From: Actinomycetota bacterium | GTDB taxonomy: Bacteria; Actinomycetota; Thermoleophilia; Gaiellales; Gaiellaceae | Reading direction: 5' to 3' | Length of the DNA stretch: 13,705 bases | Assembly: GCA_005883245.1 (NCBI GenBank) | Contig: VAXT01000127.1 | Coordinates: 1-13,705 of the forward strand | Shown here: one piece after another, positions 1-7,049 of the stretch | Layout of the letters: every line of letters begins with the position of its first letter | Numbering within the stretch: the stretch's first letter is position 1 | Made by a program: the position numbers and the translations under genes | Notes under the pieces: generated by a model | Told to the model about the DNA's origin: nothing | Databases searched by the model: none | What the model saw: the letters and a program-made list of their open reading frames with translations, nothing else

Positions 1-1064
<1,064 letters not shown>

Positions 1065-1073
1065 AGCGAACAG

Positions 1074-1080
1074 CTCCTTC
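1074..1080 (-). promoter_or_regulatory. Shine-Dalgarno site of atpA
   Basis: GAAGGAG on the minus strand, 9 nt upstream of the TTG at 1064. It fixes TTG as the alpha-subunit start, as no ATG or GTG is suitably placed. Confidence 0.75.
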
Positions 1081-1082
1081 TA

Positions 1083-1619
1083 TTAGGTAGACGCGTGCGC
1101 GAGGTCCCTATGTAGGCGTTCGAGGCGGCCGCGGACGCTCGAGTCGACCTCGAGCGAGCCGGCTTTCAGGACGAGCCCTCCGATCAGGCCGGTGTCGACG
1201 GTGCGCGCGGCCTCCACGCGGCGGCCCGAGGCCTCCTCGATCTGCTGCACGATCGCCGCGGCCTCTTCGTCGGACAGCTCGTACGCGGTCGTCAGCTCGA
1301 CGCTCAGGATCTGCTCCTCGGCGGCGACGAGCGCCTCGTACTCGCGCGCGATCTCGTCGAGCTGCGCGGCGCGTCCCTTCTGCGTCACGACGCGCACGAA
1401 GTTGCGGAGCAGCTCGTCGGCGCCCTCCAGCACGGCGTCGAGCGTGGCGGCCTTCGTGGGCGGGTCGAGCTCCGGGTTCCGGATCAGCGAGCGCAGCTCC
1501 GGGATCTCCTCGACCGCGGTCACGAAGGCATCGAGCTCCTCGCGGACGTCGTCCATGCGGCCTTGCTCCTTCGCAGCCTCGAAGAGTGCTCGCGCATACG
1601 TGCGGGCGACGACTGCCAC
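1083..1619 (-). CDS. atpH: ATP synthase F1 subunit delta
   Basis: Delta subunit, the peripheral-stalk protein that joins subunit b to the top of the F1 head. The 178-residue length is normal for the family. The N-terminus (VARTYARALFEAA) is the typical delta opening helix. The C-terminal part carries the signature IGGLVLKAGSLEVDSSVRG at about 145–163. The start is GTG at 1617–1619, only 2 nt after the atpF stop TAG, with AAGGGAG about 12 nt upstream, so it is very likely translationally coupled to atpF. Here b and delta are separate proteins, unlike the b-delta fusion of mycobacteria. Confidence 0.95.
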   Translation of the reverse strand: MAVVARTYARALFEAAKEQGRMDDVREELDAFVTAVEEIPELRSLIRNPELDPPTKAATLDAVLEGADELLRNFVRVVTQKGRAAQLDEIAREYEALVAAEEQILSVELTTAYELSDEEAAAIVQQIEEASGRRVEAARTVDTGLIGGLVLKAGSLEVDSSVRGRLERLHRDLAHAST

Positions 1620-1621
1620 GG

Positions 1622-2155
1622 CTAGTTCGGGCTCCCTTGCTGCAGTGCGGAGAAGTCGAGCTCCCCGATCGCCTCGTCGATCAGCCGCTTGTGATCGGCG
1701 GCGTCGAGCACCTTGCCGGTCACCTTCTGCGTCGCGATCACGGTCAGGTCGGCGACCTCGGAGCGAATCGCCTGCAGGGCGCGCGCGGTCTCGGCCTCGA
1801 TCTGGCGCGAGGTCTCCTCGAGCCGGCGCTGGCGGTCCTCCTCGAGCTCGTCGCGCAGGCGCCGCCTCTGCGACTCCGCGACCTTCCGCGCCTCGGCGAG
1901 GATCTCTTCGGCCTGACCGCGCGCCTCAGCCATCGTTGCCCGGTGCTCCTCGACGAGCTTCTGCGCTTCGCTGCGAGCGCGGTCGGCCTCGTCGAGCGCC
2001 TCCCGGATCCGCTTGCGGCGCTCGTCGATCGTCTGCTGAATCCGGCCGAACGCGAACTTCTTGAGCACGTAGAACGTGATCAGGAAGCAGACGATCGTCC
2101 AGATCATCAGGCCAGGCGTGACCTGGATCAGCGGGTTGGCTGCGACCGGGGCCAC
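1622..2155 (-). CDS. atpF: ATP synthase Fo subunit b
   Basis: Subunit b, the membrane-anchored peripheral stalk. The 177-residue protein has one N-terminal membrane helix (about residues 14–33, hydrophobic with Trp19), then a long charged coiled coil rich in Glu, Arg and Ala (about 38–150), then a short C-terminal region that binds delta. The chosen start is GTG at 2153–2155, overlapping the atpE stop by one base (TAGTG). A longer reading starting at 2233 would add 26 residues that merely shadow the atpE coding region, so I reject it. Length and domain order match bacterial b subunits. Confidence 0.93.
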   Translation of the reverse strand: MAPVAANPLIQVTPGLMIWTIVCFLITFYVLKKFAFGRIQQTIDERRKRIREALDEADRARSEAQKLVEEHRATMAEARGQAEEILAEARKVAESQRRRLRDELEEDRQRRLEETSRQIEAETARALQAIRSEVADLTVIATQKVTGKVLDAADHKRLIDEAIGELDFSALQQGSPN

Positions 2156-2418
2156 TAGACCAGGACGAACGCGAGTATCGAGCCGAGCAGGCCGTAGAAC
2201 ACGACCGCCTCGGTGAGCGCGAAGCCGAGCCACTGGATGCCGGTCAGCTCACCGCGGAGCTCCGGCTGCCGGGCGACGGACTGGATCATCGACGAGAAGA
2301 TGAGGCCGATGCCGACGCCGGCGCCCGCGGCACCGAGCCCGACGCCGAGCGCGAGGCCGATCGCCTTTCCCGCCTTCGTGACGTCTCCGGACGTCGCTGC
2401 AAGGATCGTTGCGAGCAC
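2155..2418 (-). CDS. atpE: ATP synthase Fo subunit c
   Basis: Subunit c, the monomer of the rotating proton-carrying ring. It is 87 residues with two membrane helices. The first is glycine-rich (GVGLGAAGAGVGIG, about 25–38). The polar loop ARQPE (49–53) is conserved. The second helix holds the ion-carrying acid Glu70 in FALTEAVVF. The residue after Glu70 is Ala and there is no obvious Na+-ring signature, so proton coupling is inferred. The GTG start at 2416–2418 is preceded by a very strong Shine-Dalgarno (2422–2430) that overlaps the atpB stop. This fits the high translation needed for c-ring stoichiometry. Confidence 0.96.
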   Translation of the reverse strand: MLATILAATSGDVTKAGKAIGLALGVGLGAAGAGVGIGLIFSSMIQSVARQPELRGELTGIQWLGFALTEAVVFYGLLGSILAFVLV

Positions 2419-2421
2419 GTG

Positions 2422-2430
2422 CTCCTCCTT
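2422..2430 (-). promoter_or_regulatory. Strong Shine-Dalgarno site of atpE
   Basis: AAGGAGGAG on the minus strand, 3 nt from the GTG start by its end and about 6–7 nt by its core. It overlaps the TAA stop of atpB. It is the strongest ribosome-binding site in the operon, as expected for the multicopy c subunit. Confidence 0.8.
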
Positions 2431-3280
2431 AGTGTTGGGGCTCGATCGCCGAGCCGATGTAGATGGCGGACAGAGTGGCGAAGATGAACGCCTGGATGCC
2501 GACGACGATAGCCACCTCGAAGATGTAGAAGAGGATCGCGAAGGGAACGACGAGTGCGAGCAGCAGGGACTGGAAGATGAAGATCAGGCCGAGGAACGTG
2601 AGGATCAGGATGTGGCCCGCGAGCATGTTCGCGAAGAGACGCACGCTCAGCGAGATCAGGCGCATGATCTGCCCGAGGATCTCGAGCGGCACGATCAGCA
2701 CGAGCAGCGCCTTCGGCGCGTCGGGGATCCAGCTCTTGAAGTAGCGCACGGGCCCGTTCCAGCGGATGCCCTCGAAGTGCGTGAAGACGAAGGTGAGCGC
2801 GGCCAGCGCGAGAGTCACCGAAAGCGACGAGGTCGCGGCGTAGATCCCCCAGACCGGGATGCCGTGCCAGGTCTCGCCCGTCAGCGGCAATGGGATGAAG
2901 CCGAGGAGGTTGACCACGAAGATGAACAGGAAGAGCGACGCGACGTACGGGAACCAGAGCTGGATCGCCTTCGAAGGGAGCCCCTGCTCGGCGATCTGCG
3001 TCTGCGCGACGTCGTAGATCGTCTCGCCGAACGTCTGCCGCGTGCCGGCCTCGACGGAGAGGCGCCAGCGCATGAGCAGGGTCCCGAGGGCGATCGTCAG
3101 CACCGAGCCGAGCATCAGGTAGACGACGGCCTTCGTGATCGACAGGTCGAGGGGCCCGATGTGGATCGGCACCCATTCGTGCTGCTCGAACTCGGTTGTC
3201 GGGTCGAAATCGCCTCGGGCGAGCGCCTGGCTCGGGAGCGTGAGCGCGAGCAGAGCGACGGCGAAGAACGCGCGCTTCAC
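2429..3280 (-). CDS. atpB: ATP synthase Fo subunit a
   Basis: Subunit a, the stator half-channel protein that passes protons to the c-ring. The 283-residue product has about five to six membrane helices. The essential arginine is Arg214 within the motif SVRLFANMLAGH (212–223). The last helix region has FEVAIVVGIQAFIF (254–267), with Gln263 at the conserved polar position. The start is GTG at 3278–3280, overlapping the atpI stop (GTGA), so the two are translationally coupled. Residues 1–21 look like a signal peptide (basic KR, hydrophobic core, Ala-Leu-Ala), an extension absent from E. coli subunit a. A longer frame upstream would overlap atpI and is rejected. Confidence 0.95.
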   Translation of the reverse strand: MKRAFFAVALLALTLPSQALARGDFDPTTEFEQHEWVPIHIGPLDLSITKAVVYLMLGSVLTIALGTLLMRWRLSVEAGTRQTFGETIYDVAQTQIAEQGLPSKAIQLWFPYVASLFLFIFVVNLLGFIPLPLTGETWHGIPVWGIYAATSSLSVTLALAALTFVFTHFEGIRWNGPVRYFKSWIPDAPKALLVLIVPLEILGQIMRLISLSVRLFANMLAGHILILTFLGLIFIFQSLLLALVVPFAILFYIFEVAIVVGIQAFIFATLSAIYIGSAIEPQH

Positions 3281-3663
3281 AGCGGCTGGTTCCCGAAGTA
3301 AGAAACGAGCGAGAGGATGAGCTCGACCGTGTAAGCAAGCGCATACGTCAGAGCCGCGGCCAGGCCGACCCACGGATCGGAGAGCGCGACCACGAAGATG
3401 ACGCCCATGACGACGATCGCGCGGGTCATCATCCCGACGGCCGCCACCCCAGACGCGGCGAGGTTCCCGCCCGAGCGCATGCGCACGAGCAGGTAGCCGA
3501 AGAGCTGGCTCGCGACCCAGAGCGTCGCGGCGATCACCCACCCGTCGAGCGGCCAGCCTGCGACGAGGAAGATGGGCAGCGCGAGCGCGATCAGAACCGT
3601 CCCGGCGATTACGGGCATGAAGACCTGAGGCGCCGGACGAGGGCTGGTGACGGCGGTGGTCAA
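3277..3663 (-). CDS. atpI: ATP synthase protein I (AtpI-like membrane protein)
   Basis: A 128-residue protein with four predicted membrane helices (about 16–36, 41–62, 76–95, 98–122) and an Arg in the third (MMTRAIVV, 78–85), as expected of the small AtpI family that precedes subunit a. AtpI proteins are thought to help assemble or stabilise the c-ring or Fo and are not structural subunits. The TTG at 3661–3663 is selected because it overlaps the upstream stop as TTGA, giving translational coupling. An internal ATG (residue 16) is an alternative that would still keep all four helices. Assignment rests on position, length and topology rather than on a strong motif. Confidence 0.82.
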   Translation of the reverse strand: MTTAVTSPRPAPQVFMPVIAGTVLIALALPIFLVAGWPLDGWVIAATLWVASQLFGYLLVRMRSGGNLAASGVAAVGMMTRAIVVMGVIFVVALSDPWVGLAAALTYALAYTVELILSLVSYFGNQPL

Positions 3664-3863
3664 GCGAGGTACTCCCGGTAGCGGCGATAGACGACGAAGA
3701 TCCCGGCCGGGATTCCGATCACGGCCCCGACGAGCGCCCCGATCGCGGCCGATCCGGCTGCCCAGCCGATCAACGCACCCGTTCCGACCGAGCCGGCGGT
3801 CGTGCCGATGAGAAGTGCCCCCGCCCCCGCGGGCTGAAAGGTCGGGGGATGCGATGGCTCCAT
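3660..3863 (-). CDS. AtpZ/AtpI-like small membrane protein, first gene of the ATP synthase operon
   Basis: A 67-residue protein with two hydrophobic Gly/Ala-rich segments (about 13–34 and 37–58) ending in a basic tail (YRRYREYLA). This two-helix shape, the final IPAGIFVVYRRYR and the location directly before atpI resemble AtpZ-type accessory proteins, which work with AtpI in ion homeostasis or Fo assembly. The ATG at 3861–3863 is the only good start. It has no Shine-Dalgarno, but a TATGCT hexamer ends 8 nt upstream, suggesting leaderless initiation. Its stop overlaps the atpI start. The protein is short and low-complexity, so the family call is tentative; that it is a real gene is supported by the coupled overlap. 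Confidence 0.68.
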   Translation of the reverse strand: MEPSHPPTFQPAGAGALLIGTTAGSVGTGALIGWAAGSAAIGALVGAVIGIPAGIFVVYRRYREYLA

Positions 3864-3871
3864 CCGGCGCG

Positions 3872-3900
3872 AGCATAACAAACTTTGTAACAGCGGAAAA
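3872..3900 (-). promoter_or_regulatory. Predicted promoter of the ATP synthase operon, with a palindrome
   Basis: On the minus strand a -10-like TATGCT (3872–3877) lies 17 bp from a weak -35-like TTTTCC (3895–3900). The -10 ends 8 nt before the ATG at 3863, so the mRNA would have little or no leader. The spacer contains the perfect odd palindrome ACAAACTTTGT (3878–3888), a possible operator site. The short AT-rich patch stands out in this GC-rich DNA. Prediction only. Confidence 0.45.
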
Positions 3901-4009
3901 CCGCATGGCTCGGGGAAAACCGGCGAACCTTGTACGCGGTTCGCGACCACCGCCGCGGGTCTCCGCGGGCCTCGCCGAAAATGCGCCTGATACGCGACTA
4001 ACAATCCGC

Positions 4010-4028
4010 TACTCTCAGCGTCTACTCT
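4010..4028 (+). promoter_or_regulatory. Possible -10 elements for the 4040 gene
   Basis: Two TACTCT hexamers (4010–4015 and 4023–4028) match the TANNNT pattern of actinobacterial -10 boxes just upstream of ATG 4040. No convincing -35 is seen. The second box would put transcription start within a few bases of the ATG. Weak evidence. Confidence 0.25.
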
Positions 4029-4039
4029 CTTTGAAGCCG

Positions 4040-4648
4040 ATGAGCGTCTTCCAGTCCGCGCTTTCCTCAGCCCGATTCAATCGCTACCTCACGTGGTTCA
4101 GCGGCCTCGTGCTCGCTGCCGGGGTTGCGTTCGTCGTGATCAAGCTCGTCCCGGGCAACGACAAGACGGCTGTCAACCCGGACAAGGGCTTCGTCGCGAA
4201 GTTGCCGGCGAAGAGCCAGCCGCTGACGAACGCGAGCGGCGCGCAGATCAAGACCTATGAGGAGCTGGATCCAGCGGTGCGGGCGACGATCCGGACGTTT
4301 CTCGCGACCGCGGTGGCAAGGAAGCACCTCGACCAGTCGTGGGACGTGGTCGCCCCGTCGATGAAGAAGGGCTACACCTTCCGGTCGTGGTCGCACGGGG
4401 GGCCTGGGAAGGGCGGGTTGCCGGTCGTTCCGTATCCGATCGAGAACGTCGACACGACGCAGTACTACCTCGACTACGCGTCGACGAAGGAGATCCTGCT
4501 CGAGGTCGGCGTCTCGGCCCCGGCCAAGGCGAAGATGAGGCCGACCGCCTTCCAGCTCGGGCTCGTTCCTCGCGGCAAGGGCGCCCAGAAGCACTGGCTC
4601 GTGGACTACTGGATGCCTCGCTGGACGCCGCCGATTCCGACCGACTAG
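4040..4648 (+). CDS. Membrane-anchored protein of unknown function
   Basis: I do not recognise this family. The 202-residue product has a short cytoplasmic N-terminus, one membrane helix (about residues 18–35, LTWFSGLVLAAGVAFVVIKL) and an outside domain of about 165 residues. That domain begins with a Lys/Pro-rich linker and contains a helix (TIRTFLATAVARKHLDQSW) followed by beta-prone segments ending WLVDYWMPRWTPP. The helix-then-sheet layout is compatible with an NTF2-like fold, but this is a guess. ATG 4040 is chosen because the protein then begins just before the membrane helix. A longer reading from 3815 would overlap the divergent AtpZ-like gene. No Shine-Dalgarno is evident. The hydrolase gene follows after 10 bp. 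Confidence 0.75.
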   Translation: MSVFQSALSSARFNRYLTWFSGLVLAAGVAFVVIKLVPGNDKTAVNPDKGFVAKLPAKSQPLTNASGAQIKTYEELDPAVRATIRTFLATAVARKHLDQSWDVVAPSMKKGYTFRSWSHGGPGKGGLPVVPYPIENVDTTQYYLDYASTKEILLEVGVSAPAKAKMRPTAFQLGLVPRGKGAQKHWLVDYWMPRWTPPIPTD

Positions 4649-4658
4649 CAGCGGGATA

Positions 4659-5396
4659 GTGCACGTCGAGGCCGTCGGCTCGGGCCCTCGGCTCGTGTTG
4701 GTCCACGGAAGCGTCATGAACGGAGCGCTGACGTTCGCCGCGCAACGCGGCCTCGTGGCGCGGTACAGGCTCGCGATCGTCGATCGGCCCGGGTATCCGC
4801 CGAACGATCCGGTCGAGCGCATCGACTTCGACGAACAGGCAGCCGAGATCGCCGAGCTCCTCGAGCCGGGCGATCACCTCGTCGGCCATTCCTACGGTGG
4901 CGTGATCTCGCTGCTCGCAGCGGCGCGCCGGCCGGACCTCGGGTCCTTGACGGTCTGCGAGCCTCCTGCGTTCGGCGTCGCCCGAGGCCATCCGGCCGTC
5001 GAGGACTTCCTGGAGAGATTCCCTCACGCCCCGGCCGACCCGCGCGGCTACCTCGAGTTCTTCCTCCCCCTCGTCGGCAGTGCGACGAAGCTCCCCGATC
5101 CCCTCCCTCCGGAGATCGAAGCCGGAGCGCGGGCCGCGCGCGTGGAGCGGCCGCCGTGGGAGGCAGAGATCCCGTTCGCCGAGCTGTCCGCCGCCCGGTA
5201 TCCGAAGCTCGTCGTCTCAGGCGCGCACCACGCGGCCTTCGAAGCGGTGTGCGACGTGGTGGAGCCGCGGATCGGCGCGGAACGGGCGGTGCTGCCCGGC
5301 GCCGGCCACTCGATCCCGCGCGCGCCGGGCTTCAACGAGCGCCTCGAGGAGTTCCTGTCAGGCAGTGGCGCCGTGCTCGACGAGGAGCGACCGTAG
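4659..5396 (+). CDS. Alpha/beta-hydrolase fold protein
   Basis: A 245-residue protein of the alpha/beta-hydrolase superfamily. The oxyanion strand LVLVHGS (12–18) is followed by the nucleophile elbow GHSYGG with Ser78, and the C-terminal catalytic His217 lies in GAGHS. The substrate cannot be predicted. The acid that usually follows strand 7 (often Gly-x-x-Asp) is not obvious: the local sequence is VVSGAHHAAF, so Glu101, Glu195 or Asp199 might serve. The GTG start at 4659 is 10 bp after the previous gene, so the two are probably co-transcribed. The 3' end overlaps the convergent ankyrin gene by 39 bp. Confidence 0.9.
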   Translation: MHVEAVGSGPRLVLVHGSVMNGALTFAAQRGLVARYRLAIVDRPGYPPNDPVERIDFDEQAAEIAELLEPGDHLVGHSYGGVISLLAAARRPDLGSLTVCEPPAFGVARGHPAVEDFLERFPHAPADPRGYLEFFLPLVGSATKLPDPLPPEIEAGARAARVERPPWEAEIPFAELSAARYPKLVVSGAHHAAFEAVCDVVEPRIGAERAVLPGAGHSIPRAPGFNERLEEFLSGSGAVLDEERP

Positions 5397-5828
5397 GCGC
5401 TCGTCGCCGTGCTGGTCTGCGGCCATCAGCGGCGTGAAGTCGTCCTGCTGGCGCGCGTTCGCGTCGGCGCCGTGCTCGAGTAGCAGCTTCGCGAGCTCGT
5501 AGCGGGCCTCGGGGTCTCCGGTCGCAGCGGCGCTGTGCAGCGGCATGACCTTGAAGTCGTTGCGCGACGCCGAGTTGACCTCCGCCCCACGTTCGACGAG
5601 CAGCCGCGCGGCGTCGACGTGGCCGAAGAAGCTCGCGAGCCCGAGCGGCTGGAAGCCGTCCTCGGCCCAGGCGTTCGCCAAGGCGGGATCGTCGTCGAGC
5701 AGCTCACGCAGGCGCTCGGTCCGACCGACGCCAGCCGCCTCGAACACGTCGAGCTCCGGGTCGCCCACGAGCAGCTCGTCGATGCGGGCCTGGTCTCCCT
5801 GATAGATCGCTTGAAGAACCTCGGACAT
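5358..5828 (-). CDS. Ankyrin-repeat protein
   Basis: A 156-residue soluble protein made almost wholly of ankyrin repeats: a capping region (MSEVLQAIYQGD), then repeats at about 26–57, 58–90, 94–127 and 130–156. Typical features are PLGLASFFGHVDAARLLVER, PLHSAAATGD, KLLLEHGADANAR and TPLMAADQHGD. Such proteins mediate protein–protein contacts; the partner is unknown. The ATG at 5826–5828 is favoured because the capping helix begins there. It lies inside the end of the upstream transferase frame (125-nt overlap). There is no clear Shine-Dalgarno, so translation may depend on coupling. The 3' end overlaps the convergent hydrolase gene by 39 bp. Confidence 0.88.
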   Translation of the reverse strand: MSEVLQAIYQGDQARIDELLVGDPELDVFEAAGVGRTERLRELLDDDPALANAWAEDGFQPLGLASFFGHVDAARLLVERGAEVNSASRNDFKVMPLHSAAATGDPEARYELAKLLLEHGADANARQQDDFTPLMAADQHGDERLRSLLVEHGATA

Positions 5829-6870
5829 AGACGATGTAGAGGGAGGCCCCGAGGGCCACGAGCCCGATCCCGGCGACGGCGAGGGTCGGCCAGAAGTGCC
5901 ATACGCCGTGCGCGCGGAACGGGATAAACCGCGTCGCCAGTGCGGCGCCCGCGAGGATCGCGCACCACGCGTACATGTAGACCGCCGCGCGCCGCTGCGA
6001 GAAGCCGATGTTGACAAACCGGTGATGCAAATGGGTGCGATCGGCCTCGTACAGCGGCTGCCCGTATTTGAGCCGCTTCGCGAAGACGAACGACGTGTCG
6101 ACGATCGGGATCGCGAGCACGAGCAGCGGGAAGAACAGCGCGACGGTCGCGGCGGTCTTCAAGAGCCCCTGGATCGAGACCGCGGCGAGCACGAACCCGA
6201 GCAGCATCGCCCCCGAGTCGCCCATGAAGATCCGCGCCGGATAGAAGTTGTGCCGCAGGAAGCCGAAGCAGGCGCCCGCGACGATCGCGGACAGGATCGC
6301 CGACTGCGGCTTCCCGAGCGACAGGGCGATGATCGCGAACGTCGAGCCGGCTATCGCGCAGATCCCGGCCGCGAGACCGTCCATCCCGTCGAGGAAGTTG
6401 ACCATGTTCATGATGGCTACGATCCAGAGCATCGACAGCGGAATGCCGACCCAGTCCGGGAGCTGCTGGATGCCGAGCAGCGGGAAGGTGAACCGCTCGA
6501 CGTGGACGCCGAACCCGACCGCGATCGCCGCCGCCGAGACCTGCCCGCCGAGCTTCCCCCACCACGGAAGCCCGCGGAAGTCGTCCACCACGCCGACGCA
6601 CGTCGCGACGGCCGCGCCGAGCAGGATCCCGCGATAGACGCCGTCCAGGGTGAGGAACGCCAGAGCGGGAACGAAGATCCCGAGCAGCAGCGCGATCCCG
6701 CCGAGCCGGGGGACCGGGCGCAGGTGGATGCGCCGCTTCTCGCCGGGCTCGTCGACGACGCCCAGGATGCGGGCGAAGCGCCCGACGGCCGGCGTCAGGA
6801 CGAGGACGACGCCGAGCGCGAGCAGGAAGCCCCACAGGACCTCCGGGTTGTCATGCAGCGTCTGCCACAT
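5704..6870 (-). CDS. wecA: Polyprenyl-phosphate GlcNAc-1-phosphate transferase (WecA/TagO type)
   Basis: Integral membrane enzyme that transfers a sugar-1-phosphate, probably GlcNAc-1-P from UDP-GlcNAc, to undecaprenyl phosphate. This is the first step of a cell-wall polysaccharide. About ten or eleven membrane helices are visible. Family motifs are present: VVDDFRG with the acid pair Asp96–Asp97; NMVNFLDGMDGLAAG (155–169); IFMGDSGAMLLGF (214–226); and HLHHR (280–284). HLHHR is the WecA-subgroup signature, distinct from MraY. ATG at 6868–6870 has no Shine-Dalgarno, but TAGTCT ends 7 nt upstream. The expected end is near residue 349 after the last membrane helix. The frame runs on for about 39 Arg/Gly-rich residues inside the ankyrin gene, giving 388 residues. 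Confidence 0.92.
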   Translation of the reverse strand: MWQTLHDNPEVLWGFLLALGVVLVLTPAVGRFARILGVVDEPGEKRRIHLRPVPRLGGIALLLGIFVPALAFLTLDGVYRGILLGAAVATCVGVVDDFRGLPWWGKLGGQVSAAAIAVGFGVHVERFTFPLLGIQQLPDWVGIPLSMLWIVAIMNMVNFLDGMDGLAAGICAIAGSTFAIIALSLGKPQSAILSAIVAGACFGFLRHNFYPARIFMGDSGAMLLGFVLAAVSIQGLLKTAATVALFFPLLVLAIPIVDTSFVFAKRLKYGQPLYEADRTHLHHRFVNIGFSQRRAAVYMYAWCAILAGAALATRFIPFRAHGVWHFWPTLAVAGIGLVALGASLYIVYVRGSSSDLSGRPGPHRRAARGRPGARRVRGGWRRSDRAPA

Positions 6871-6877
6871 AGGACCG

Positions 6878-6883
6878 AGACTA
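6878..6883 (-). promoter_or_regulatory. Possible leaderless -10 box for the wecA-type gene
   Basis: TAGTCT on the minus strand fits TANNNT and ends exactly 7 nt before the ATG at 6870, the spacing expected for leaderless initiation. It overlaps the relic upp 3' end (6879–6910). GCGACC, 17 bp further upstream, is only a weak -35. Speculative. Confidence 0.3.
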
Positions 6884-6910
6884 CTTCGTCCCGTAGAGCC
6901 GGTCGCCTGC
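6879..6910 (-). pseudogene. Relic copy of the upp 3' end, including its stop codon
   Basis: These 32 bp match the true end of upp (7018–7049) at 28 positions. Read in the upp frame they encode AGDRLYGTK plus TAG, identical to the C-terminus of the intact protein. All four differences are at third codon positions (GCA/GCG, GGC/GGG, TAC/TAT, GGG/GGC). The copy has no upstream body: it follows element A directly, out of frame with it. It is best read as the remnant of a second, diverged upp copy or as a duplicated integration-site half. It is not expected to be translated. Confidence 0.7.
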
Positions 6911-7003
6911 CGGAGGCACCGCTTGCGGTGCCGACCTCCAGGGTGCGCGGGTTTTGCTCGCGCGCCCGTCTGCCATTGCCGGCCGATGCGCTCGAATCCA
7001 ACC
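6910..7003 (-). repeat. Two-hairpin repeat element, copy A (downstream of upp)
   Basis: An intergenic element homologous to copy B (7654–7745), roughly 70 % identical by eye over about 88 bp with a few single-base indels. Hairpin 1 has an inner stem GGCACCGC/GCGGTGCC (6915–6932) with a closing outer stem (6910–6914 with 6937–6941). Hairpin 2 pairs 6941–6949 with 6959–6967 (9 bp, one wobble or mismatch depending on strand). The outer end (CGGTTGGATTCGA on the minus strand) resembles the glyA stop region next to copy B. It lies between the upp stop and the relic upp end. Confidence 0.75.
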
Positions 7004-7017
7004 GACTCCGGCCATCT

Positions 7018-7049
7018 GACTACTTCGTGCCATAGAGCCGGTCCCCCGC
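7018..7049 (-). repeat. Direct repeat partner: 3' end of intact upp
   Basis: The last nine sense codons of upp, its stop and two bases beyond (32 bp), repeated at 6879–6910 in the same orientation 139 bp away. The match ends two bases past the stop codon. Confidence 0.8.

Noticed and set aside
2213..3301. A 362-codon plus-strand frame opposite atpB/atpE
   Set aside because: Highly charged low-complexity translation of the complement of real ATP synthase genes.
3953..3968. Short hairpin CCGCGG-GTCT-CCGCGG upstream of the 4040 gene
   Set aside because: Only 6 bp, in very GC-rich DNA where such matches are common; no function can be supported.
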